Of a stretch of 64,000 bases of DNA, positions 52,177-59,491 are shown one piece after another (the first letter of the stretch is position 1; every line of letters begins with the position of its first letter). The position numbers were made by a program, and so were the translations under genes. The notes beneath the pieces were generated by a model that worked only from the letters and a program-made list of their open reading frames with translations, made no database searches and had not been told where the DNA came from. Source of the stretch: Gemmatimonadota bacterium. GTDB lineage: Bacteria; Gemmatimonadota; Gemmatimonadetes; Gemmatimonadales; Gemmatimonadaceae. The stretch is from positions 496,001 to 560,000 of the forward strand of contig JADKAQ010000001.1 in assembly GCA_016719105.1 (NCBI GenBank), written 5' to 3'.

Positions 52177-53151
52177 ATGGCGGTGAGGGGAATCGACGCG
52201 GTGACGCCGGATTCGCTACTCCTGATGCGCGCCCGCGAGGTGCTCTCGAGTGGCCCGGTGGACGCCGTCTCCTTGATGGAGCGCGTCTGTTCGCTCCCCA
52301 GCGCCCCGCCGCGCGTGGCCGAGCGTCTCGCCGAGGCGCTCTTCGGTCGTCATGCCGACTTCGTGCGCGAGGCCGATGGGCGGTGGGCGTTGCGGCCCGA
52401 CGAGAATGGAATCCGCTCCATAGTGGCGCCACCGGCGTCCGGGGTGGAGGGGCCGGCGCGTACGGTGCGCGAGCGGCGCGAGGCCGCCGCGAACGCGGCT
52501 CGTGCCGCGGATGACGTCGCGCTGCGCGACCTGCGGTTCGCCGTCGTCGACGTCGAGACGACCGGGACCTCGCCGTCGCAGCGGGACCGGGTGACCGAGA
52601 TCGCGATCGTGCAGGTGGCTGGACTCGAGGTGTCCGACTGCTACGAGACGCTGGTGAACCCCGAGCGCGCCATTCCGCCGGCAATCATCGCGCTGACCCG
52701 GATCACCGAGGAGATGGTGCGGCACGCCCCGCGGTTTGCGCAGGTGGCGCCCGACGTGGTCGGGCGGTTGCGCGAGCGCGTCTTCGTGGCGCACAACGCC
52801 TCCTTCGACTGGCGCTTCGTGTCGCACGAAGTGCAGCGCGCGGCCGGTGTGGCCCTGACCGGTGAGCAGCTGTGCACGGTGCGACTGTCGCGCCTCCTGC
52901 TCCCGCAGCTGCCGCGTCGATCACTCGATGCGGTAACGCACTACTTCGGGATCGATATCGGTGCGCGACACCGTGCCGCTGGCGATGCGATCGCCACGGC
53001 GCACGTCCTCGTGCGGCTGTTGCGGCTCGCGGAGGATCAGGGCGCGAGCACCTGGCGCGGACTGTTGACGCTGATGCAGGGGGGGCGCGCGAAGGGATCG
53101 CGTCGCCGTTCGGCGATGCCACGCGGTGTCGACATCGATCCCACGCTGTGA
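52177..53151 (+). CDS. DnaQ-like 3'-5' exonuclease domain protein
   Basis: The 324-residue protein has a DEDDh exonuclease domain in its C-terminal two thirds: Exo I VVDVETTGTSPSQ, Exo II VAHNASFDWRFVSHEV and Exo III HRAAGDAIATAHVLVRL, with all acidic residues present. The first 110 residues are helical and Arg/Ala-rich and might be a winged-helix or adaptor segment. It could be a proofreading epsilon-type subunit or a stand-alone repair nuclease; the N-terminal extension favours the latter. GGGGAGAG precedes ATG 52177. An in-frame stop at 52135 limits any longer start. Confidence 0.85.
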   Translation: MAVRGIDAVTPDSLLLMRAREVLSSGPVDAVSLMERVCSLPSAPPRVAERLAEALFGRHADFVREADGRWALRPDENGIRSIVAPPASGVEGPARTVRERREAAANAARAADDVALRDLRFAVVDVETTGTSPSQRDRVTEIAIVQVAGLEVSDCYETLVNPERAIPPAIIALTRITEEMVRHAPRFAQVAPDVVGRLRERVFVAHNASFDWRFVSHEVQRAAGVALTGEQLCTVRLSRLLLPQLPRRSLDAVTHYFGIDIGARHRAAGDAIATAHVLVRLLRLAEDQGASTWRGLLTLMQGGRAKGSRRRSAMPRGVDIDPTL

Positions 53152-53700
53152 TCGGCGCGGCGCTGTCCTCATTCGTGCCGTGGAGCGCGACGACGATCCT
53201 CGGCCGCGTCCGGCCGCACGAGATCGAGGCCGGCGGCTAACGGACGAGCGCTCGCTGCCGATCGTCCACCACGACGTCGAACCCATGCGGGGGAGGCGGT
53301 GCGCGACCGGGAGGGCCGTTCAGTTTGAGGGGGAGGCCGCGGGAGGGACGAGCCGCGTCGAGTGACTCAACCCGTGCACGGGCTTGCGGTTAGCGTTGGG
53401 CCGCCGGGGGGAGGGGGCGCACACGGGGGGAGGAGATCCGGCGAATGTTGGCGTGCCGGTTGACCGCATAACCCCATGTCGTTTAAGTTTTTCCGCACAA
53501 TACGGCAAGCAGAGCAAATCGGCTCTCACCCTCTGGCGCTCGGCAACGAGCAGCTGCAGGAGTCTCGTCAACGGCGCCGCCCCACAGAATGGGGGCGGAT
53601 GGTCGTGTATGGCGGACTCCGAGTGGGGTCCGCATTTGTTTTTCAGGCAGGGGGTCGTCGTTAGGCGCCCGGCCAACACCCTCGCGGAGGATTCGGACCT
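53152..53700 (+). other. infC leader region with promoter and hairpins
   Basis: 549 bases without a convincing gene. It is G+C-rich up to about 53450, then clearly more A+T-rich. A sigma-70-like promoter lies at 53460-53488 (TTGACC, then TTTAAG after 16 bases). Downstream are a GCTCG-GCAA-CGAGC hairpin with a GNRA loop (53538-53551), a CCGCCCC/GGGGCGG hairpin (53577-53598) and a CGTTAGGC copy (53659). A long structured leader is typical where L20 or IF3 autoregulates this operon, so one is likely here. Confidence 0.5.
53460..53488 (+). promoter_or_regulatory. promoter of infC-rpmI-rplT
   Basis: TTGACC at 53460-53465 and TTTAAG at 53482-53487, 16 bases apart, with T-rich sequence following. 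It would give a leader of about 205 bases before infC. Confidence 0.5.
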
Positions 53701-54216
53701 ATTCAGGACAACACGAAGCGCATTCGCGTCAACCGTCAGATTCGCATCAGCCCGGTCCGTGTGATCGGGGCCGATGGCAGCCAGTTGGGAATCATGGAGG
53801 TTGACCGGGCCCTGGCCCTCGCAGAGGAGTCGGGACTCGACCTGGTGGAAGTTGCGGCCACCGCTCGCCCGCCCGTCGTCCGCGTCATGGACTACGGCAA
53901 GTTCAAGTTTGAGCAGGCGAAGCAGGCGCGCGTTGCGAAAAAGAAGCAGCACGTGATCGAGCTCAAGGAAGTCAAATTCCGGCCGGGCATCGAGGATCAC
54001 GATTTCGACACCAAGGTTCGACATGCGCGCCGGTTCCTTGGCGAGGGGAACAAGGTCAAGGTGACGCTGATGTTCCGTGGGCGGCAGATCGCCCACCCGG
54101 AACTCGGGTTCGCCGTGGTCGAGCGGGTCTCGCAGCAGCTCGCCGATGTGGCGAAGACCGAGAGTTCGGCGAAAATGGAAGGGAAGTCCCTAACGATGAT
54201 CCTGGCACCGAAGTGA
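53701..54216 (+). CDS. infC: translation initiation factor IF-3, AUU start
   Basis: Blocks premature 50S joining and checks start-codon choice. The family N terminus (QDNTKRIRVNRQIRISPVRVIGADG) is encoded upstream of the first ordinary start (GTG 53761). The frame back to the stop at 53662 has no ATG, GTG or TTG, but ATT 53701 lies ten bases after GGAGG. An AUU start is the classic way IF-3 limits its own synthesis. The C-terminal domain (FRPGIEDHDFDTKVRHARRFL, VTLMFRGRQIAHPELG) is complete at 171 residues. Confidence 0.95.
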   Translation: MQDNTKRIRVNRQIRISPVRVIGADGSQLGIMEVDRALALAEESGLDLVEVAATARPPVVRVMDYGKFKFEQAKQARVAKKKQHVIELKEVKFRPGIEDHDFDTKVRHARRFLGEGNKVKVTLMFRGRQIAHPELGFAVVERVSQQLADVAKTESSAKMEGKSLTMILAPK

Positions 54217-54223
54217 GCTGACG

Positions 54224-54421
54224 ATGCCCAAAATGAAGACCCACAAGGGCGCGAAGAAGCGCTTCTCCGTGACCGCCACGGGGAAGGTTCGCCGCCTGAA
54301 GGCCAACAAGAGCCACATCCTGACCAAGAAGGACGCCCGTCGGAAGCGCCGGCTGCGCCGTCCCACCACGATCGCCACCAATGGCGAGGCGAAGGTGATC
54401 AAGCGCCTCATTCAGGCGTAA
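54224..54421 (+). CDS. rpmI: 50S ribosomal protein L35
   Basis: 65-residue basic protein with PKMKTHKGAKKRFSVTATGKVRR and KSHILTKKDARRKRRLR, the full L35 pattern. It starts seven bases after infC and precedes rplT by twelve, in the standard operon order. Confidence 0.97.
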   Translation: MPKMKTHKGAKKRFSVTATGKVRRLKANKSHILTKKDARRKRRLRRPTTIATNGEAKVIKRLIQA

Positions 54422-54433
54422 GGAGAGAGAGCG

Positions 54434-54796
54434 ATGCCTCGCGTCAAATCCAATGTGGTGCGCCTGAAGCGCAAGAAGCAGGTGATGAAGGCCGCGCGCG
54501 GCTACTTCGGCGCGCGTTCCAAGCTGTGGCGTCCGGCGAAGGAGTCGGTCGAGCGCGGCTGGCGCTATGCGTACCGCGATCGGCGCAACAAGAAGCGCGA
54601 CTTCCGTCGCCTGTGGATCGTGCGTATCAACGCCGCGGCCCACATGAACGGCATGAACTACAGCACGTTCATGAACGGCCTCATGAAGGCGGGGATCGAG
54701 GTCGATCGCAAGATCCTCTCCGACCTGGCGATTCACGGCGCGGCCGCCTTTACCGTGCTGGCCGACAAGGCGCGCGCGGCGCTGGCGGTCGCCTAA
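54434..54796 (+). CDS. rplT: 50S ribosomal protein L20
   Basis: 120-residue L20 with PRVKSNVVRLKRKKQVMKAARGYFGARSKLWRPAKESV and the C-terminal domain (MNGLMKAGIEVDRKILSDLAI). L20 binds 23S RNA early in assembly and often also the operon leader to repress it. GGAGAGAG precedes the ATG. The stop TAA lies in GCCTAACG (54791), a reverse copy of the repeated word. A strong terminator follows. Confidence 0.97.
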   Translation: MPRVKSNVVRLKRKKQVMKAARGYFGARSKLWRPAKESVERGWRYAYRDRRNKKRDFRRLWIVRINAAAHMNGMNYSTFMNGLMKAGIEVDRKILSDLAIHGAAAFTVLADKARAALAVA

Positions 54797-54856
54797 CGGC
54801 GACCAGCGGCACGACCAGCGGGGCAATCGATCGCCCCGACGGACCCGACCGATCTC

Positions 54857-54899
54857 CGGCGGCAGCGCGACCCACGGTCGACTGCCGCCGAGCTGTTTT
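54857..54899 (+). terminator. intrinsic terminator of infC-rpmI-rplT
   Basis: CGGCGGCAG (54857-54865) pairs with CTGCCGCCG (54882-54890), and inside it CGACC pairs with GGTCG around a three-base loop. GAGCTGTTTTC follows. The stem is very strong and the T run is short. It separates the ribosomal-protein operon from pheS. Confidence 0.8.
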
Positions 54900-55040
54900 C
54901 GGGAGGGGCGTGCGGCGGCGGATGCGGTGCTCGGACGGGGGGCCCCCCCCGAACACCACGCTACCACCGCACCTCCCACCCGACGTCACCATTCGATTCC
55001 CGCTCGTACCGTTTCCACGCCTCCCACGGATCGCCATCCC

Positions 55041-56051
55041 GTGACGCTGCTCGAACTCCAGCAGGCCTGTGCCGCCCTGCGTGACGAGGCGCCCCCGCGC
55101 ATCGCCGCCGCCGACTCGCTCGATGCCTGGCACGAGCTCCGCAATGCCCTCCTCGGCCGCAAGGCGGGGAAGGTCACCGAGCTCATGTCGCTCCTCCCCA
55201 CGCTCCCCAAGGAGGAGCGCCGCGACGCCGGCGCGGCCGTCAACGCCCTCAAGGTCTCCCTCGAGGCAGCGCTCGACGCCCGCAAGACCGAGTTGGAATC
55301 GGCCGCCCCGCGCGGCACGCAGCTCGACCTCACCATGCCCGGGCGCGCCGCCTGGCGTGGCGCGGTGCATCCCGTCTCGCTCGTCATCGACGAGATCTGT
55401 GACATCTTTCGCGAGTTGGGCTTCACCGTCGCGTTAGGCCCCGAGGCCGAGTCGCCGTGGTACAACTTCACCGCGCTCAACTTCCCGGATAACCATCCGG
55501 CGATGGACATGCACGACACGCTCTACCTGGCGGACGGCGGCGTGCTGCGCACGCACACCTCGCCGGTGCAGGTGCGCACGCTGCAGTCCTACGCGCCGCC
55601 AGTGCGCGTCCTGGCGCCGGGCAACGTGTACCGTCGCGACTTCTTCGACGCCACGCACGCTCCAGCCTTTGCGCAGTTGGAGGGGCTGGCGATCGACGAG
55701 GGGATCACCTTCGCCGACCTCAAGGCGACGCTCGCGCACTTTGCGCGCGCCTTCTACGGCCAGCGCACGCCGACGCGCCTCGTCCCGTCGTACTTCCCGT
55801 TCACCGAACCGTCGGGACAGATGGAAGTCTTCTTCGACGTCGGGGACGGACGCGGTGCGCGTTGGATCGAGATCATGGGGTGCGGCCTTGTGCACCCGGC
55901 GGTGCTCGAGGCGGCCGGGCTCGACAGCGAGAAGTACTCGGGGTGGGCCTTCGGCATGGGACCGGCGCGCATCGCGATGTCGCGCTTTTCGCTCACCGAC
56001 ATCCGCCTGCTCTACGATTCCGACGTCCGCTTCCTCGAACAGTTCGCCTGA
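55041..56051 (+). CDS. pheS: phenylalanine--tRNA ligase alpha subunit
   Basis: Catalytic subunit of the alpha2-beta2 enzyme. The N-terminal coiled coil comes first, then class II motifs: HPVSLVIDEICDIFRELGF, HTSPVQVRTL, GNVYRRDFFDATHAPAFAQLEG (motif 2) and WAFGMGPARIAMSRF (motif 3). GTG 55041 gives 336 residues, a normal length. The open frame reaches 54927 but those codons are Pro/Thr-rich and unlike the family. No clear Shine-Dalgarno or promoter is seen in the 140 bases after the terminator. pheT follows by ten bases. Confidence 0.94.
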   Translation: MTLLELQQACAALRDEAPPRIAAADSLDAWHELRNALLGRKAGKVTELMSLLPTLPKEERRDAGAAVNALKVSLEAALDARKTELESAAPRGTQLDLTMPGRAAWRGAVHPVSLVIDEICDIFRELGFTVALGPEAESPWYNFTALNFPDNHPAMDMHDTLYLADGGVLRTHTSPVQVRTLQSYAPPVRVLAPGNVYRRDFFDATHAPAFAQLEGLAIDEGITFADLKATLAHFARAFYGQRTPTRLVPSYFPFTEPSGQMEVFFDVGDGRGARWIEIMGCGLVHPAVLEAAGLDSEKYSGWAFGMGPARIAMSRFSLTDIRLLYDSDVRFLEQFA

Positions 56052-56061
56052 CGCCAACCAG

Positions 56062-58575
56062 ATGCTGATCTCGCATGAATGGCTGCGGGCCTTCGTCCCG
56101 CACACGCTCTCCCCCGACGCGCTGCGCGCGCTCATCACCGCGCACGTGGCCACCGTCGACGGGATGGAGCGGCTGCGCGCCGACCTCGCGAGCATCGTCG
56201 TGGCGCGCGTGATCACCGCCGGGCGCCACCCCAACTCCGACCACCTCTGGGTCACCAAGGTGGATGACGGGAGCGGGGAGCTGGTGGATGTCGTGTGCGG
56301 CGCGCCTAACGTGATCGAGGGGGCGATGTATCCCTTTGCCCGCGTCGGCACCGTGATGCCCACCGGCAACAAGGGGGGGATCCTCATCGAGCGCCGCAAG
56401 ATTCGCGGCGAGGTCTCGTGCGGGATGCTCTGCTCGGCGCGCGAACTCGGCCTCGGCGAGGATCATGACGGCATTCTCGCCCTCGACATCGATGTCCCCA
56501 CCGGGACGCCGTTCCTCGAGGCGGTCGCCGTCGGCGACGTGCAGTACGACATCGACGTGCTCGCGAATCGCCCCGACCTGCTCTCGCACTACGGCATGGC
56601 GCGCGAGGTCGCGGCGCTCCACGGGGGGCCCGTCCGCGACCCCGACGAGGTGTTCACTGTAGACAGCGAGACGGGGACGATCCGCTTCGGCGATGGGGTC
56701 CACGGGCGCGTCCCCTCGGCCGGTGGTACCGTCGCGCACGATCTCCAGCGCGCCGGCTCCGGCGGGGCACAGGTGCAACTCGACGACCCCGATGGCTGCC
56801 CACGCTACATGGGCGTCGTCATTCGCGGCGTGGCGGTGGGGCCCAGTCCGGAGTGGCTCGTGCGGCGCCTCGCCGCGCTCGGATTGCGCTCGATCTCCAA
56901 CGTGGTCGACGTGACCAACTACATGCTGCATGGCTACGGGCAGCCGATGCACGCCTTCGACCTCAGCCGGCTCGCCGGGCAAACGGTGGTCGTGCGCCGC
57001 GCGCATCCCGGCGAGGTTCTGGTGACGCTCGACGGGGTGTCGCGGACGCTCGAGCCGCGCATGACGGTGATTGCCGATGCCGAGCGGGCGGTGGCGGTGG
57101 CGGGGGTGATGGGGGGGCTCGACAGCGAGGTGACCGCGTCGACGACCGACCTCTTCCTGGAGGTCGCGTACTTCACGCCACGCCACGTGCGCGAGACGCG
57201 GCGCGCGCTGGGGCTGAGCACCGACGCCTCGTACCGATTCGAGCGCGGGATCGACCCGGCCATCGCGCCGCACGCCCTGTCGATCGCGGCCCAGCTCATC
57301 ACGATGCTCGCCGGTGGGGCCGTCGACGGTCAGGCCATCGACGTGGGACGCGTCCCCGAGGCGGGGGCGCCCGTGGCGATCACCCCGAAGCACGTGGCGC
57401 GCTTGTTAGGCGCGTCGGTCAGCGCCGAGGAGATCGGGTCGCGCCTCGCGTCGATCGGCTTTGGGGTCACCCCCCGCGGCGACGGCGACGAGACGCTCGA
57501 CGTCGTGGCCCCCTCCTGGCGCCACGACGTGTCGCGCGACGTCGACCTCATCGAGGAGATCGCCCGGCTCCGCGGCTACGACGCACTGCCGGATGACGTG
57601 CTCCCGTTCCGGCCGGGCAACGTTCCCGATCACCCGTTGCACGTGACGGGGCGGCGGGTGCGTGACGCGCTCGTCGGGATGGGGCTGTTCGAAGTGCGGC
57701 CGCTGCCGTTCGTGGCGGGGGCCGACGACACGCACGCCCGCGTGCAGAACCCGCTCGCCGACGACGAGCCGCACCTGCGCACCTCGATCCTCGAGACGCT
57801 GGCCCGGCGCGCCGAGTACAACCTGAGCCGCATGCAGGGCAACGTGCGCCTCTTCGAGATCGGGTCGACCTTCGCCCCGCGCCCCGGACAGCTTCCGGTG
57901 GAGAAGGTGCGCGTCGGCCTCGTCCTCATGGGGCTCCGGCGCCCCGGCCACTTCACCGACGCGTCCCGGGAGGTCTTCGATGCCTGGGACGCCAAGGCGT
58001 TAGGCGAGCGCGTGGCCGAGGTCGCCTATCCCGGCATGCGCATCGCCCTCGAGGCTGGCGATGGCGCGCCCGTGCTGTGGCGCATCTCGGCCAAGGGGGG
58101 CGAGATCGGAACGATCGAGGTCGTGGCGCTCGACAAGCCGGTCTGGGCGTCCGAGGCCTTCGGTATCGAGATCACGCTCGGCCGACTCGCCAATGCCGCC
58201 GTGTCCGCGCCGGGGAGCCACGACTACGGCGCCGGCGTGAGTGGGCGGCTGCCGGCCAAGGGGCACGTCACCTACCAGCCTCTCCCGACGACGCCACCTG
58301 CGGAGTTCGACCTGGCGTTGCTCGTCCCGGACGGCGTCTCGGCCGCGCAAGTCGAGCACCTGCTGCGCAAGAGTGCCGGGGAACTGCTGGAGCGGCTGGA
58401 ACTGTTCGACGAGTTCCGCGGTACGGGGGTCCCAGCCGGGCATAGAAGCGTGGCGTGGCGATTGACCTTCCGGGACGCCACGCGCACACTTCGCGACAAG
58501 GAAGTCGACGGCCGTCGGCAGAAGATCCTTCGCACCTTGGAGACCGAGCTCGGTGTCCGTCCACGAACCGCCTGA
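56062..58575 (+). CDS. pheT: phenylalanine--tRNA ligase beta subunit
   Basis: 837 residues with the usual domain order. The tRNA-binding EMAP-like domain (SIVVARVITAGRHPNSDHLWV) is followed by B3/B4 editing (RYMGVVIRGV, SISNVVDVTNYMLHGYGQPMHAFDL), B5 (VAITPKHVARLLG), the class II-like core (VAPSWRHDVSRDVDLIEEIARLRGYDALP) and the C-terminal anticodon-binding FDX domain. Three copies of the repeated word or its 7-mer core lie within it (56304, 57404, 57998). The last 23 bases overlap the next gene. Confidence 0.96.
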   Translation: MLISHEWLRAFVPHTLSPDALRALITAHVATVDGMERLRADLASIVVARVITAGRHPNSDHLWVTKVDDGSGELVDVVCGAPNVIEGAMYPFARVGTVMPTGNKGGILIERRKIRGEVSCGMLCSARELGLGEDHDGILALDIDVPTGTPFLEAVAVGDVQYDIDVLANRPDLLSHYGMAREVAALHGGPVRDPDEVFTVDSETGTIRFGDGVHGRVPSAGGTVAHDLQRAGSGGAQVQLDDPDGCPRYMGVVIRGVAVGPSPEWLVRRLAALGLRSISNVVDVTNYMLHGYGQPMHAFDLSRLAGQTVVVRRAHPGEVLVTLDGVSRTLEPRMTVIADAERAVAVAGVMGGLDSEVTASTTDLFLEVAYFTPRHVRETRRALGLSTDASYRFERGIDPAIAPHALSIAAQLITMLAGGAVDGQAIDVGRVPEAGAPVAITPKHVARLLGASVSAEEIGSRLASIGFGVTPRGDGDETLDVVAPSWRHDVSRDVDLIEEIARLRGYDALPDDVLPFRPGNVPDHPLHVTGRRVRDALVGMGLFEVRPLPFVAGADDTHARVQNPLADDEPHLRTSILETLARRAEYNLSRMQGNVRLFEIGSTFAPRPGQLPVEKVRVGLVLMGLRRPGHFTDASREVFDAWDAKALGERVAEVAYPGMRIALEAGDGAPVLWRISAKGGEIGTIEVVALDKPVWASEAFGIEITLGRLANAAVSAPGSHDYGAGVSGRLPAKGHVTYQPLPTTPPAEFDLALLVPDGVSAAQVEHLLRKSAGELLERLELFDEFRGTGVPAGHRSVAWRLTFRDATRTLRDKEVDGRRQKILRTLETELGVRPRTA

Positions 58576-58897
58576 GTCCCCCGCATTCGTCCAGCTCGAG
58601 CAGCTCGTCCGCCACCTCGGGGAAGAGCTGGCGGGGTTCCGCCGTCGTGCGCTTGCGGCCGAGTCGCGCGTGCGAGCGCTCGAGGCGGCGGTCCAGCACG
58701 GGGGCGATTCCGCGAGTCTCGAACGGTTGAAGACGCTCGAAGCGGAGAATGCCGATCTCAAGGCGCGCGTCGTGTTCGCCACCGAGCGCACGCGTCAGCT
58801 ACTGGCGCGCGTCCACTTCCTGCGGCAGCAGCAGGGGCGCCCGATCCCGGGCACCCCGGCGTCGGGGAGTGGGGCCGGAGGGGGAGGGCGGTCATGA
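58553..58897 (+). CDS. small coiled-coil protein upstream of zapA
   Basis: A 114-residue protein, GTG start overlapping the pheT end, ATGA overlap with zapA. Residues about 12-90 form a predicted coiled coil (QLEQLVRHLGEELAGFRRRALAAESRVRALEAAV, then LKTLEAENADLKARVVFATERTRQLL), followed by a Gly/Ser-rich tail. Its size, heptads and position next to zapA suggest a divisome coiled-coil partner (ZapB-like in form). That is inference from context only. Confidence 0.7.
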   Translation: MSVHEPPESPAFVQLEQLVRHLGEELAGFRRRALAAESRVRALEAAVQHGGDSASLERLKTLEAENADLKARVVFATERTRQLLARVHFLRQQQGRPIPGTPASGSGAGGGGRS

Positions 58898-59211
58898 GCG
58901 ACAAGAAGCACCTCGTGAAGGTCGTGATCGTGGGCGAGGAGTACACGATCCGCTCGGACGCCTCGCCCGAGCACACGCGCGCGGTCGCGCAGTACGTCGA
59001 CCAATCGATCAAGCGCGTCCTCAACACCTCGCTGGTGGTCGAGAACCACAAGGCGGCGATCCTGGCCGCGCTGCAGATCACCGACGAGCTCTTTCGCGCC
59101 CGCTCGTCCGCCTCGTCGATGGACGAGGCGATGGACTCACTCTCCAACGAGATCCGTCGCTGGCTCCCGCCCGCGAAGCGCGGAGAGTCGGGCGACCACG
59201 CCGCGATCTAG
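58894..59211 (+). CDS. zapA: cell division protein ZapA
   Basis: 105-residue FtsZ-ring stabiliser. The N-terminal strand-rich half (KHLVKVVIVGEEYTIRSDASPEHTRAVAQYVD) and the C-terminal helix (KAAILAALQITDELFRA) match the ZapA family. It is coupled to the coiled-coil gene upstream. The pheT-zapA linkage is seen in other bacteria too. A structured intergenic region follows before rny. Confidence 0.88.
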   Translation: MSDKKHLVKVVIVGEEYTIRSDASPEHTRAVAQYVDQSIKRVLNTSLVVENHKAAILAALQITDELFRARSSASSMDEAMDSLSNEIRRWLPPAKRGESGDHAAI

Positions 59212-59250
59212 GCGAGACGGCCGTTCGCCGGGTGGCGAGCTGCGCGCGCC

Positions 59251-59375
59251 GGGGCTGTGCCGCAGGCTAGGGGACCCTACCCGCTCGGCTGATTGCCAAT
59301 TGCAGGACTCGCACGTAGCTTGACGGCGAGTGACCCGCTGAGGCGTAGGTTGAAGCTCCTGCACGACTTAGCGCC
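59251..59375 (+). ncRNA. long irregular hairpin downstream of zapA, possible 6S-like RNA
   Basis: Five nested helices can be drawn by eye: 59251-59256 with 59370-59375 (one mismatch), 59262-59266 with 59358-59362, 59276-59280 with 59345-59349, 59284-59289 with 59337-59342, and 59307-59312 with 59326-59331. They are separated by internal loops, giving one extended rod of about 125 bases. 6S RNA has this shape and lies next to zapA in several bacterial groups. The sequence has no match I can confirm and no promoter of its own is clear. The region also holds a possible rny promoter. Confidence 0.35.
59293..59321 (+). promoter_or_regulatory. possible rny promoter
   Basis: TTGCCA (59293-59298), 17 bases, TAGCTT (59316-59321). 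It fits the same TAnnTT -10 form as other promoters in the window and would give a leader of about 165 bases before rny. It overlaps the hairpin described at 59251-59375, so one of the two readings may be wrong. Confidence 0.35.
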
Positions 59376-59491
59376 TCCCATCCCGTGCCCTTCGTCGGCG
59401 CCGGATCGGAGGCTCATCGTGATGGAGCTCCATGCGCTCTCGGCCGCGGTTTCCCTTCGACTTCGCGGCTCGCTGCTGCGGTGGAGCATAG

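Noticed and set aside
53384..53764. 126-codon frame upstream of infC
   Set aside because: It runs through the promoter, the leader hairpins and the true infC N terminus in another frame. Composition is not gene-like.
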